Origin: SZUA-430 sp040381215
Lineage (GTDB): Bacteria > Pseudomonadota > Alphaproteobacteria > Micropepsales > Micropepsaceae
Direction: 5' to 3'
Length of the DNA stretch: 64,000 bases
Assembly (NCBI GenBank): GCA_040381215.1
Contig: JBEIHO010000001.1
Span: 75,134-139,133 of the forward strand
Made by a program: the position numbers and the translations under genes. The notes below the pieces were generated by a model. The model had not been told where the DNA came from and ran no database searches. It saw only the letters and a list, made by a program, of their open reading frames with translations. Positions within the stretch are counted from its first letter, which is position 1. Every line of letters starts with the position of its first letter. Shown here one piece after another: positions 48,074-57,252 of this stretch.

Positions 48074-49005
48074 CACAGGTAAAGAAATCCACGTTCTCGG
48101 GACTGGGCCGCGGCCTCTCGGCATTGCTGGGCGAGGTTGAATCCGAAGTGCTCGCAGCGAGCAACAACCCGAACGGCCAGCCTTTCCCCCCGCCATCAGC
48201 GGCGACACTTCCCGGCGCACCGGCCGAGCAGCGCGCCCCGCGGACCTTGCCGATCGCGTTGCTGCGTCCCAACCCGTTCCAGCCACGCGAGCACTTCGAC
48301 CCCGAGGCGCTCGAGGAACTCGCCGCCTCGGTCCGCGACAAGGGCGTCATCCAGCCCATCATTGTCCGCCCGGTTCCCGGCCAACCCGACGAGTACCAGA
48401 TCGTTGCCGGCGAGCGTCGCTGGCGCGCCGCCCAGAAGGCGCGGCTGCATGAAGTCCCCGTCGTCATCAAGGCGCTGACCGACGCAGAGGCCCTTGAAGT
48501 CGCGCTCATCGAAAACATCCAGCGCGCCGACCTGAACCCGATCGAGGAAGCGCGCGGCTACCGCCAGCTCATCGATCGCTTCAACTATACCCAGGACGCA
48601 CTGGGGCAGGTGATCGGTCGCTCGCGCAGCCACATTGCCAACACCATCCGGCTGCTGCAGCTGCCGCAGGCGGTGCAGGATTACATCTACGCGGGCAAGC
48701 TCTCGGCAGGTCACGCGCGCACGCTGGTCGGCCAGCCCGACCCCGAGGCCATGGCCCAGGAACTCATCGCCGGCGGCCTCAATGTCCGCGAAGCCGAGGA
48801 GAAGGGCCGCAAGGTCAAGGGCAAGAAGAAGCGCACCATCGGCAAGGACGCCGACACGCGCGCGTTGGAGCAGTCGCTGTCATCGCAGCTCGGCCTCAAC
48901 GTCGCGATCTCGTTCAAGGGCGAGAAGGGCGGCGAACTGAAGGTCGCCTACAAGACCCTCGAGCAACTCGACGAGATCTGTCGCCTTCTCGGCTACGCGA
49001 AATAG
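48070..49005 (+). CDS. parB: Chromosome partitioning protein ParB (Spo0J)
   Basis: 311 residues. It opens KKSTFSGLGRGLSALLGEVE, where LGRGLSALL is the ParA-interaction motif. The ParB/Srx CTPase fold includes NPFQPREHFDPEALEELAAS and YQIVAGERRWRAAQKA (the GERRxRA box), followed by the helix-turn-helix (YTQDALGQVIGRSRSHIANTIRLL) that reads parS. The C-terminus dimerises. holA converges on it with a 4-bp gap. Confidence 0.97.
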   Translation: MTQVKKSTFSGLGRGLSALLGEVESEVLAASNNPNGQPFPPPSAATLPGAPAEQRAPRTLPIALLRPNPFQPREHFDPEALEELAASVRDKGVIQPIIVRPVPGQPDEYQIVAGERRWRAAQKARLHEVPVVIKALTDAEALEVALIENIQRADLNPIEEARGYRQLIDRFNYTQDALGQVIGRSRSHIANTIRLLQLPQAVQDYIYAGKLSAGHARTLVGQPDPEAMAQELIAGGLNVREAEEKGRKVKGKKKRTIGKDADTRALEQSLSSQLGLNVAISFKGEKGGELKVAYKTLEQLDEICRLLGYAK

Positions 49006-49009
49006 GCGC

Positions 49010-49993
49010 TCAGCCTTTCCTGACCGGCTTGCGCCGGGCCACCTCGATCAGCGCATGCTGCGCCATCACCGCCTCGGGAAACCCGGTGGTGCGGGTGCGC
49101 GCTTCCGCCTCTGACAGGATCGCAAGGGCCTGCCGGATCCGCGGCCGATCCCACCCGGCGGCCTGGGTCTGCATCTTCCCCCACATGGGGCCAGCCCCCT
49201 CCATGCCGGCCGCCAGGCGCTGGAACAGGCGCAGCGTGAAGCCCAGCGCCACGCTCCACGACAGGCCTGATTCGTTGCCCTTGGCGATCAGGGCGTCGAG
49301 CCGGCGCAGGTTGCCATCCGCCACGGCATCGGCGATCTCGTCGCCCTCCACGTCACCGCTGCCACCGATCACGGCCGCCACATCGGACCGCCCCAGCACG
49401 CCATCGCCGCTGCCGGTCCCGAGATACAGAAGCAGCTTCTCCAGTTCCGTCCGCATCAGGCGCCTGTCCGAGCCAAGCGCATCGACAAGATAGGCCAGCG
49501 CCTCGGCTTCGATCTGCCACCCCTGGCCCTTGAGCCCTTCCTCGATCATGCGGCCGGTGTCTTCCGCGCGATCATCGAAGCACTCGATCGATCCGGCAGC
49601 CTTCGCACCCTCGAACAGTTTTCGCAGGGCCGACGTCTTGGACAATTCGCCCGCCTCGACCACGACCAGCGTATCGCCGGTCTCCGAGGCCAGGAACGTC
49701 TCGAACAGCGAGGCCAGCGCGTCGGCCGTCTCGCGCACCCGAACAACGCGTCGCCCGCCAAACATCGAAATCGCGGCCGCCTCGTCGGCAAGCCGCGCCG
49801 GATCGCGCTTCAGTGCATCGCCATTGATATCCGTGACACGAAACGCATCATGCGTGTCGGGCACGATGGCGCGCGCACACGCATCGGCACGCTCGCGCAC
49901 CAGCCCGCCGTTCGATCCATGGAAAAGAACCGCCTTCCAGCTGTCAGGCGGCTTGCGCGCAAGCTTGTCTGCATCTTGCCCGCTGACGCGCAC
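49010..49993 (-). CDS. holA: DNA polymerase III delta subunit
   Basis: 327 residues from GTG 49993. The domain order matches HolA: an AAA-like first domain (AVLFHGSNGGLVRERAD, with a degenerate P-loop as usual for delta), a middle helical part and a C-terminal collar (ALGSDRRLMRTELEKLLLYLG). Delta opens the beta clamp in the clamp loader. It follows lptE by 11 bp in the leuS-lptE-holA operon. Confidence 0.92.
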   Translation of the reverse strand: MRVSGQDADKLARKPPDSWKAVLFHGSNGGLVRERADACARAIVPDTHDAFRVTDINGDALKRDPARLADEAAAISMFGGRRVVRVRETADALASLFETFLASETGDTLVVVEAGELSKTSALRKLFEGAKAAGSIECFDDRAEDTGRMIEEGLKGQGWQIEAEALAYLVDALGSDRRLMRTELEKLLLYLGTGSGDGVLGRSDVAAVIGGSGDVEGDEIADAVADGNLRRLDALIAKGNESGLSWSVALGFTLRLFQRLAAGMEGAGPMWGKMQTQAAGWDRPRIRQALAILSEAEARTRTTGFPEAVMAQHALIEVARRKPVRKG

Positions 49994-50004
49994 GGCGGTC
50001 CTTG

Positions 50005-50523
50005 TCAGTTCCGCGAGCCGAAGCGATTTTCGAAATAAAGCCCGAGCCTGAGCCGGATATCCTCGCCCACCTCGCGCGCAGCGCGTTCCTGCGCATCGCG
50101 CTCGGCCGATTGCGTGCCGAACTGCGAGTCGACGACGTTGTACGCGGCGATGGCCCTGGCAGTACCCTTGTCCAGAACCTCGTTCGACACCGCATCGCGC
50201 AATTCGTACTTCGCAGTCAGCGTGTAGTTGTAGCGCGTGATCTGGGTGTTCTCCTGGATGGCAAGGCCTTCCTTCGTGTCAGCCAGCTGCACATTCAGGT
50301 TATAGGCTGCCCCCGACGGCGTACCCGCCGGCGTCATGGCATCCAGAAGCTGGTTTCGCAAATGGACGCCCTGTCGCCCCGGGATGGGTTCGACGAACAC
50401 CTGCCCGAAATAGGACCGCATGCCGTCCGGCGTCGTGCCCACCGCATACAGCGGCTTGAACCCGCAACCCGAAAGGCTGAGGGCTGCGACTGCCACGAGG
50501 GCGGCCTTGGCGATCCTGTTCAT
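50005..50523 (-). CDS. lptE: LPS assembly lipoprotein LptE
   Basis: 172 residues. A lipobox ends at Cys20 (ALSLSGC), followed by GFKPLYAVG, the signature GFxPLY of LptE. LptE plugs the LptD barrel that inserts lipopolysaccharide into the outer membrane. Sequence is otherwise poorly conserved across the family, as expected. The ATG overlaps the leuS stop; the leuS-lptE-holA order is standard in proteobacteria. Confidence 0.93.
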   Translation of the reverse strand: MNRIAKAALVAVAALSLSGCGFKPLYAVGTTPDGMRSYFGQVFVEPIPGRQGVHLRNQLLDAMTPAGTPSGAAYNLNVQLADTKEGLAIQENTQITRYNYTLTAKYELRDAVSNEVLDKGTARAIAAYNVVDSQFGTQSAERDAQERAAREVGEDIRLRLGLYFENRFGSRN

Positions 50524-53093
50524 TTTTGCTCCGTGACGATGTTCACGATCCGGTTCGGCACGATAATGACCTTCTTGATCGCCCGTCCGTCAATGGCCTT
50601 GCGAACACCCTCGCGGGCAAGCGCGGCCTCCTCGACGGCTTTCGAGGGCAAATCCTTGGGCAAGTCTATCTCATCGCGGCGTTTGCCGTCGATCTGTATC
50701 GCAAGGGTGACGCTGTCCAGCCGCGTGAGGGCAGGGTCCGCCTTGGGCCAGGGCGCATCGACGGCCATGCTTGCCGACCCCAGCTTCTGCCAGCACTCCT
50801 CCGACAGGTGGGGCACCATGGGATTGATCAGGATGACAAGGGTCTCGAGCGCTTCACGCATCACCCAGTGATCGCCTGCCTCCTTGGGCTCGAACCCGGA
50901 CAGTGCGTTCAGGAACTCGAACACGCGGGCCACCGCCTTGTTGAAGCGGAACTTTTCAAGGTCCTCGGTCACCGCAGCGATCGTCCGATGCGTGACCTTG
51001 CGTATCTCGCCGGCGCCGGCGCTCAGGCCTGCAGGGCAGGGTGTGCCGCCCGCAGGCAGGCTGCCGATGGCATCGTCGAGCAGGCGCCAGACCCGTTGCA
51101 CGAAGCGCCACGCCCCTTCGATGCCGGCCTCGCTCCATTCCGAGTCACGCTCCGGCGGAGAATCCGACATCATGAACCAGCGCGCCGCATCGACACCGTA
51201 GGTGTCGGCGACGGCTTCAGGCGGCACGACATTCTTCTTCGATTTGGACATCTTCTCGACGGCGCCGACCGTAACGGGCTGGCTGGTGCCCCGCTTGAAC
51301 GCGACACCGTCACGACGCTCGACTTCCTCCGGGAACAGCCATTTGCCATCGGCGTCCTTGTAGGTCTCGTGCGTGATCATGCCTTGCGTGAAAAGACCGG
51401 CGAAGGGCTCGCTGACCCCGGCATGACCGGCTTTCTGCATCGCGCGCACGAAGAAGCGGGCGTAGAGCAGGTGCAGGATCGCATGCTCGATCCCGCCAAT
51501 ATACTGATCGACCGGTAGCCAGTAATTGACGGCATCCGGATTTGTCGGACCTTCGGCCTTCGCGTCGCAGAACCGCGCAAAGTACCAGGACGAATCCACG
51601 AAGGTGTCCATGGTGTCGGTTTCGCGCCGCGCAGGCTTTGCGCAACGCGGGCACGCCACATGCTTCCATGTCGGATGCCTGTCGAGCGGATTGCCGGGCA
51701 GGTCGAAAGTCGCATCCTCGGGTAGCGTGACCGGAAGCTGCTGCGTCGGCACGGGAACCGCACCGCAAGCATCGCAATGGATGATCGGGATCGGACAACC
51801 CCAGTAGCGCTGCCGGCTGATACCCCAGTCGCGCAGGCGATAGGTGACGGTCTTGGTTCCCGCCCCCTGGGCCTCCAGCCGTGCCGTCACCGCGGCCTTG
51901 GCGGCGTCAACAGTCAACCCATCGAGGAACCCGGAATTGGCGAGCTTGCCCTCGCCGGTATACGCCTCCGCACCGACCGCGAACGACGTCGGGTCGGCAC
52001 CCTCGGGAATGACGACCGGCAGCACGGGAAGCCCGTATTTGCGCGCGAAGTCGAGGTCCCGCTGGTCATGCGCCGGACAGCCGAAAATGGCGCCCAGCCC
52101 GTAGTCCATGAGAACGAAATTCGCTACATGGACCGGCAACTCAACGCCATCCAGAAACGGATGGCGCGCGCGCAGCCCCGTGTCGAAACCCATCTTCTCG
52201 GCCGTCTCGATGGCCGCTGCCGTGCTGCCGATACGCTTGCACTCGGCGATGAACGCCGCCAGCGCCGGCTGCCGGCGCGCCAGGTCCTGCGCGATGGGAT
52301 GATCGCACGATATGGCACAGAAGCTGGCACCGAACAGCGTGTCCGGCCGCGTCGTGAAGATTTCCAGCGAAGTGTGCACGCTGTCCGTCAGGGCGAAAGT
52401 GACACGCGCGCCTTCGGACTTGCCGATCCAGTTGCGCTGCATGAGCCGCACCTTGTCGGGCCAGCGCTCAAGCGTGTCGATCGCCGACAGCAGGTCTTCC
52501 GCCATGTCCGAGATGCGCAGGAACCATTGTGTCAGCTTGCGCTGCTCCACCAGCGCACCCGATCGCCAGCCACGACCATCGACAACTTGCTCGTTGGCAA
52601 GAACCGTATTGTCCACCGGATCCCAGTTCACGTTGGATTCCTTGCGCGCGACAAGGCCCAGCTGCAGGAAGTCCAGGAACATGCGCTGCTGCTGCTTGTA
52701 GTAGGACGGATCGCAGGTCGCGAATTCGCGGCTCCAGTCGATCGACAGTCCCAGCAGCTTCAACTGCGAGCGCATTGTCTCGATGTTGGCATAAGTCCAT
52801 TTGGCGGGATGCGACTTCTGTTCCATCGCCGCATTCTCGGCCGGCATGCCGAACGCATCCCAACCCATCGGGTGCAGCACATTGAAGCCCTGCGCGCGCT
52901 TGTAGCGGGCAACCACATCGCCCATCACATAGTTGCGACCATGGCCGATGTGAATCCGCCCCGACGGGTAGGGAAACATCTCGAGCACGTAGTACTTGGG
53001 CTTGGTGCGGTCGATGACAGTTTCAAAGACGCGGGCGTCTTCCCAGGCCTTTTGCCACTTGGGTTCTGCCTCGCGGGCATTGTAGCGCGACAT
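50520..53093 (-). CDS. leuS: Leucyl-tRNA synthetase
   Basis: 857 residues. The class I HIGH motif is at 48-51 (PYPSGRIHIGHGRNY), KMSKS in VEKMSKSKKNV, and the CP1 editing domain includes the threonine-rich FTTRPDTLFGASF. A zinc-like pair CDACG and CPRCAKP lies in the insertion region. The anticodon-binding and C-terminal domains are complete. It attaches leucine to tRNA(Leu) and edits norvaline and isoleucine. First gene of the leuS-lptE-holA run, 131 bp from the DUF3576 gene. Confidence 0.97.
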   Translation of the reverse strand: MSRYNAREAEPKWQKAWEDARVFETVIDRTKPKYYVLEMFPYPSGRIHIGHGRNYVMGDVVARYKRAQGFNVLHPMGWDAFGMPAENAAMEQKSHPAKWTYANIETMRSQLKLLGLSIDWSREFATCDPSYYKQQQRMFLDFLQLGLVARKESNVNWDPVDNTVLANEQVVDGRGWRSGALVEQRKLTQWFLRISDMAEDLLSAIDTLERWPDKVRLMQRNWIGKSEGARVTFALTDSVHTSLEIFTTRPDTLFGASFCAISCDHPIAQDLARRQPALAAFIAECKRIGSTAAAIETAEKMGFDTGLRARHPFLDGVELPVHVANFVLMDYGLGAIFGCPAHDQRDLDFARKYGLPVLPVVIPEGADPTSFAVGAEAYTGEGKLANSGFLDGLTVDAAKAAVTARLEAQGAGTKTVTYRLRDWGISRQRYWGCPIPIIHCDACGAVPVPTQQLPVTLPEDATFDLPGNPLDRHPTWKHVACPRCAKPARRETDTMDTFVDSSWYFARFCDAKAEGPTNPDAVNYWLPVDQYIGGIEHAILHLLYARFFVRAMQKAGHAGVSEPFAGLFTQGMITHETYKDADGKWLFPEEVERRDGVAFKRGTSQPVTVGAVEKMSKSKKNVVPPEAVADTYGVDAARWFMMSDSPPERDSEWSEAGIEGAWRFVQRVWRLLDDAIGSLPAGGTPCPAGLSAGAGEIRKVTHRTIAAVTEDLEKFRFNKAVARVFEFLNALSGFEPKEAGDHWVMREALETLVILINPMVPHLSEECWQKLGSASMAVDAPWPKADPALTRLDSVTLAIQIDGKRRDEIDLPKDLPSKAVEEAALAREGVRKAIDGRAIKKVIIVPNRIVNIVTEQK

Positions 53094-53224
53094 GTGCGGG
53101 TTCCGTTGGCTTGTCGGTCAAGTCTGTTTCAAGACGGTTGACGCGAGTTTACCAGCCCTCGACCGCAATCATCCTAGCGGCATCGGGCCGCGCCCCGGCG
53201 GACGCATGGATCCTGCGGCGCGCG

Positions 53225-53755
53225 CTATTCGGACTGGATCTTCAGTGCCCGCGCCTTGTTCAGGATGATGTTCTCGAGCTTGGTGACCGTCTCCGGGTCT
53301 TGCGCCGACGTCGCTTCCCATTCACCGGTCGGCTTCTTGACTTCCTTGAAGACGCTCACGCGCAGCGCCTCGGCGCGCAGGCGCGTGTCGAGGATCACGA
53401 CGAACACGCGGATGCGCTCGTTGGGCGTTGAAGGGGGGACCCACCAGCCGGTCTTGATCACGCCGCCGAAGGGATCCGTCTGTTCCATCGGCAGGAAGGA
53501 CAGCGTGTCGAGGCTGGCCCGCCACAGATAGGCATTCACCGCAACGCCCTTGCGATCTTCTGGCCTGAGGCCCGTGCTGCCGCTGCTGCTGCCGGCGCCA
53601 AACCAGCTGAATATGCCGGTGTCGCCCGGCGGCGCCTTCTCGGCAGGCGCCGGCGGCGGCTCGATGTCGCCCGTCGGCCTCGGCTTCTCGGGGTCTGACC
53701 CGCATCCGGCAAGGATGGAGGCAACGAGGAGCACGGAAACCAGATTCATTTTCAT
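53225..53755 (-). CDS. DUF3576 lipoprotein
   Basis: 176 residues from ATG 53755. A lipobox ends at Cys18 (VASILAGC). A Pro-rich spacer is followed by the DUF3576 core: VAVNAYLWRASLDTLSFLPM, FGGVIKTGWW and RIRVFVVILDTRLRAEALRV. The family is found mainly in alphaproteobacteria directly upstream of leuS, as here. Function is unknown; co-location with lptE suggests outer-membrane assembly, an inference. Confidence 0.88.
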   Translation of the reverse strand: MKMNLVSVLLVASILAGCGSDPEKPRPTGDIEPPPAPAEKAPPGDTGIFSWFGAGSSSGSTGLRPEDRKGVAVNAYLWRASLDTLSFLPMEQTDPFGGVIKTGWWVPPSTPNERIRVFVVILDTRLRAEALRVSVFKEVKKPTGEWEATSAQDPETVTKLENIILNKARALKIQSE

Positions 53756-54066
53756 GGCAGGGGCTCGGATCAATGGCACCGGAACGGGAGTGGTCAGGGC
53801 AGGGGACCAACGTCCCCGTGCGCCTGCTTATACGCGAAGCCTCGTGCGGGCATCAATCGCGCCGCACCGTAAATTTTGCAGTTTGGTTCAAGTTGCGCGT
53901 CCTGCCACGAACCGCCGGCCACCAGTGACGCGGGAGAAGGCCTGCCGCCACAGTCAGGGATTGCGCCGCACGGGCGTCCCATCAACGTCTTGACCCTTTT
54001 CGCGAATTGACGTCTCTTCGCCCGCAGGGGATCCCTGCTTGCTTCTGAAGAATTGAAAGGCGCCTC
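53756..54066. other. Divergent intergenic region between the DUF3576 lipoprotein and the porins
   Basis: 311 bp without a gene. It contains a small hairpin GGGGAC-CAAC-GTCCCC (53802-53817) and an AT-richer patch (53870-53895, CGTAAATTTTGCAGTTTGG). Two TTGAC words (about 53990 and 54006) might be -35 elements for the porin gene, but I see no matching -10. The promoters for both genes should be here. Confidence 0.5.
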
Positions 54067-55371
54067 ATGACCCGTTTCAAACCGTCCCTGGCAGCGGCAG
54101 CGATCCTCGCGTGTGCGATGCCGGCAAGCGCCAGCGACTGGACCTTCGATTGGGGTGGTCAGGCGAACCTGACCGGCTTCGGCATCGACCAGGACCAGGT
54201 TGCAGGCAATGAGCTTGAGGATTTTGGTTTCGCAGCCGAAGGCAAGGCCTGGGGCCGCGTCAGGGCCGTATCCGAGAGTGGCATCGAGTACGGCGTGCGT
54301 GCCCAGCTGCGCGTGCAGTCGCGCGAGCATGAGTTTTCCAACGACCTGATCCATGGTGCTCCCGAATTTGTCGATGAGGGCTGGCTCTACCTGCAGACGG
54401 CGTTTGGCCGTCTGACGATCGGCCTCGAGGACGGCGCTGCAGACAGCGCGGGCATCTTCTCGCCGACAGTATCCGACATCAACCGCCTCGACGACGCGCG
54501 CGCCTTCGCCCTGCGCAATCCGCTGGTGACCGGTTTCGAGGCCTTCGCCCCGAACGGTGCGCATGTTCGTACCGACCTCAGCGCATCGGGCGATGCCTTC
54601 AAGGCCATCTATTACTCCCCGCGTCTCATCGGCGTGCAGCTCTCTGCATCTTACACGCCCGAGCTCAGCCGCGGCCTGAACGATCTCTTCAACAGCAGCA
54701 GCGAAACGGACAGGCAGGCCAACATCTGGGAAGTGGGCCTCAACTACCAGGGCGCCCTCAGTGCTTTCGATGTGGGCCTCTACGCAGGCTACGTGAAGGG
54801 CAACAACGAGGCACCTTCCTCGCGGACCGTGACGATCGTCGCAGACGCCTTGGGCGCGCCCGGCCCCACGGCCTTCACCTCGATTGCCTTCACACCCGAT
54901 GACCTCGAGGAGTGGGGAGCCGGCGGCCAGGTCGCGTTCGAGGGACTGAAAATCGGCGGATCCTTCAAGGTCACCAACGTTGCCGGTGGCGCCGGTCTGG
55001 CCGATGGCGGGCCCGTGTCGGTCGGCTGCGCAGTTCTCGCCGGATGCGTTTTGCCTGGACGAAACACAACCTCATGGGGTGCAGGCGCTTCATACGAAAC
55101 GGGGCCCTGGCGCGTCGGTGTGGAATACGTCAGCCTGGAAGAAGAATTGCCGGATTTTCTCGACGGGGTTGTGCGCCGCAGTTTGACGCAGGATGCGAAT
55201 GCCTGGTCGGGTGCGATTGGCTATGAAATCGACGGGAATGCACGCATTGTTGCGGGCTTCCAGCAATACGCCTTCGAGGGTCCGGGCGGCGCCTGTATTG
55301 CGGGTCCCACCCCTGTTTGTGATACGCTTGACGCAGGTCTGGGTTACATTCAAACCTCGATTTCCTTCTGA
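54067..55371 (+). CDS. Outer-membrane porin-like beta-barrel protein
   Basis: 434 residues. A signal peptide (LAAAAILACAMPASAS) is followed by alternating beta-strands typical of general porins: YGVRAQLRVQSREHEF, WLYLQTAFGRLTIGLEDGAAD, YKG-type turn regions, FKAIYYSPRLIGVQLSASYTPE. The last residue is Phe in GLGYIQTSISF, the BAM recognition signal. Two cysteine pairs (GCAVLAGC and ACIAGPTPVC) may form loop disulfides. It probably forms a 16-strand diffusion channel. The second porin starts 27 bp downstream, so the pair is a tandem duplication. Confidence 0.87.
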   Translation: MTRFKPSLAAAAILACAMPASASDWTFDWGGQANLTGFGIDQDQVAGNELEDFGFAAEGKAWGRVRAVSESGIEYGVRAQLRVQSREHEFSNDLIHGAPEFVDEGWLYLQTAFGRLTIGLEDGAADSAGIFSPTVSDINRLDDARAFALRNPLVTGFEAFAPNGAHVRTDLSASGDAFKAIYYSPRLIGVQLSASYTPELSRGLNDLFNSSSETDRQANIWEVGLNYQGALSAFDVGLYAGYVKGNNEAPSSRTVTIVADALGAPGPTAFTSIAFTPDDLEEWGAGGQVAFEGLKIGGSFKVTNVAGGAGLADGGPVSVGCAVLAGCVLPGRNTTSWGAGASYETGPWRVGVEYVSLEEELPDFLDGVVRRSLTQDANAWSGAIGYEIDGNARIVAGFQQYAFEGPGGACIAGPTPVCDTLDAGLGYIQTSISF

Positions 55372-55398
55372 TTCGTAAACAAACTCTGGTGGTGCCTG

Positions 55399-56619
55399 AT
55401 GAGACGCGTTCCCGCGCTGTCCGCGATGCTTTCCACGATGCTCGCGGTATCACCTGCCGTCGCCGGCGATGATGGCACCCTTGTCCTGAAGCTGAATGGT
55501 CACGTCAGCACGGTGGCAGCAGTCATCGACCAGTCGAACATGGATGGTCTCGATGAGGCCGCCCTCGCGATCGACTCCGGCCTGTTTGCATCGCTCAGCA
55601 CGCGTCTCGACGGAGGCGGGCAGGTCGGTGCACGTGTTGCGCTCGACCTCGACTATGCAACCAACTTCGACACGGTCCTGAATGACGCCGGCGCATCCGA
55701 CGTCCTCGAGGAAGCCTGGCTCTTCTGGGATAGCCGCTGGGGCCGCCTGCAGATGGGCCTTCAGGATGGCGCCGCCGACGTACTCGCCTTGGGCGTGCCC
55801 TCGGTCTCTTCCAGCATCCGCGTCGATGGTCCCGAGATTTTCCTGCTCGGCTATCCCTGCAGGTCCTTCTGCAGCTCCGAATCCCAGGAGCCCGGCAGCC
55901 TCTTCAGCCCGTCGGGCATGCAGCTGCGCTCCGACATTCACGGCTCTGACAACTATCTGAAGATCATGTACGTGACGCCGGATCTGGGCGGACTTCGCCT
56001 GGCCGTGTCCTACACACCCGATGGAACCCGCGACCTGGGCGAACTCTTCGGCGCCGACGAGCCGAACGAACAGGGCCGCATCTGGGATTTTGCCGCCAAT
56101 TACCTGCGCACCATCGGCGAGGTCGATTTCGGCCTGTCGCTCGGTTATGTCACCGGCGAAAACGTCAACAAGTCGCTCTTCTTCCCCTTTGGAGACCTTG
56201 AGGATTGGGGCGGAACGCTGAAGCTGGGCTACCGCGAGTGGACGTTCGGCACCGCCTATCGCCAGACCAACGTTTCCGGCGGCGGTCCCGTTGTTCAGGG
56301 CAACTTCATCTCCAACGTCACCGATGGTCTGTACACGGACAGCTGGAGCTTCGGTCTGACCTACGAGTCAGGTCCCTGGATGCTGGGCGCGAATTACATC
56401 ATGTCCACGCAGGACGTGGGCTTTTCGGTAGATCAGGAAGGCAACGGCCTGCAGCTGGCTGGCGCTTATACCCTGCACGAGAACCTGCGTCTGTCCGCAG
56501 GCTACCAGCGGTTTGAGTTCAAGGGGCCGTTCAACACCTGCCTCACCGACTTTGGCGGCAGCTTCTGCGATACGCTCGACGGCAACGTCGGCTACATCGA
56601 GACGACGTTCAGCTTCTAG
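55399..56619 (+). CDS. Second porin-like beta-barrel protein
   Basis: 406 residues. Signal peptide (LSAMLSTMLAVSPAVA) then barrel strands similar to the upstream porin: WLFWDSRWGRLQMGLQDGAAD, LKIMYVTPDLGGLRLAVSYTPD, and the C-terminal block CLTDFGGSFCDTL-GYIETTFSF ending in Phe. The shared Trp-Leu, GRL-x-GL-x-DGAAD and CDTL motifs show a common origin, though the two are strongly diverged. An extra pair CRSFC sits in a putative constriction or surface loop. Function: outer-membrane diffusion, specificity unknown. Confidence 0.87.
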   Translation: MRRVPALSAMLSTMLAVSPAVAGDDGTLVLKLNGHVSTVAAVIDQSNMDGLDEAALAIDSGLFASLSTRLDGGGQVGARVALDLDYATNFDTVLNDAGASDVLEEAWLFWDSRWGRLQMGLQDGAADVLALGVPSVSSSIRVDGPEIFLLGYPCRSFCSSESQEPGSLFSPSGMQLRSDIHGSDNYLKIMYVTPDLGGLRLAVSYTPDGTRDLGELFGADEPNEQGRIWDFAANYLRTIGEVDFGLSLGYVTGENVNKSLFFPFGDLEDWGGTLKLGYREWTFGTAYRQTNVSGGGPVVQGNFISNVTDGLYTDSWSFGLTYESGPWMLGANYIMSTQDVGFSVDQEGNGLQLAGAYTLHENLRLSAGYQRFEFKGPFNTCLTDFGGSFCDTLDGNVGYIETTFSF

Positions 56620-56622
56620 GCC

Positions 56623-57252
56623 TCAAGGAGCGATCCACGCGCGGATGACGCCAACACCGCGCACATTCATGCCTGCAAGCCGCTGCACCGTTTCGGCGTC
56701 GTTGCCGCCAAGCGCATAGACCCGCGGGCCTGCTGCAAAGGACAAGGCCGCAAAGCGCACAGCGCCAAGCGCGCCAGCCCCAGGGTGGCTTTGCGTTTCC
56801 ATGAAAGGCGACAGGAAGAGAATGTCGAATACCTGTCCGCGCGCCCGTCGAATGCCGGCCGGCCCGTGGACAGAGCTGCTCAGGATCCACCGCGAATTCA
56901 TGCCCCGCACGCCGGCCACCTGCATCATCCGGCGCTCGGGCAAGTGCACGCCGTCAGCCCGAACCCGCATCGCAAGCTTCGCGTCGTCTGAAACGAGGAC
57001 GCGCACCCCGCGGGGCCGGCAACACGCGATCAGCGCCCGCGCAAGGTCCTCGCGGCGCCGCCCATCCCGGTGTCGGACAATGACGGCAGATCCCGCCGGC
57101 AGCATGAACGCCGCGCGGCACCAGTCTGTGTCGATGCGGTCATCCGTCATCAGGACCAGCCCGGTGATCGGCCCGCGCGGCGCACGGGCGTTGAGCCTGC
57201 GCGCCATTCGTGCAAGCTTCTGCCGCTTCCTGCCGAGGTCCTGACATTCCAT
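56623..57252 (-). CDS. Thiamine-phosphate synthase family (ThiE/TenI-like)
   Basis: About 210 residues from ATG 57252; the frame extends to 57408 but that part is antisense to the YggS gene. Motifs: LVLMTDDRIDTDW, SAVIVRHRDGRR, RVLVSDDAKLAMRVRADGVHLPE, ILSSSVHGPAGIRRA, DILFLSPFMETQSH and YALGGNDAETVQRLAG. These follow the ThiE/TenI TIM barrel (phosphate and pyrimidine sites). Many such short alphaproteobacterial members are of uncertain activity. Its stop is 3 bp after the porin stop (convergent). Confidence 0.8.
   Translation of the reverse strand: MECQDLGRKRQKLARMARRLNARAPRGPITGLVLMTDDRIDTDWCRAAFMLPAGSAVIVRHRDGRRREDLARALIACCRPRGVRVLVSDDAKLAMRVRADGVHLPERRMMQVAGVRGMNSRWILSSSVHGPAGIRRARGQVFDILFLSPFMETQSHPGAGALGAVRFAALSFAAGPRVYALGGNDAETVQRLAGMNVRGVGVIRAWIAP

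Noticed and set aside
51777..53141. 454-residue plus-strand ORF antisense to leuS
   Set aside because: It lies wholly within the clear leucyl-tRNA synthetase gene on the other strand. Its composition is that of a GC-rich shadow frame (Arg/His/Gln-rich) with no recognisable motif.
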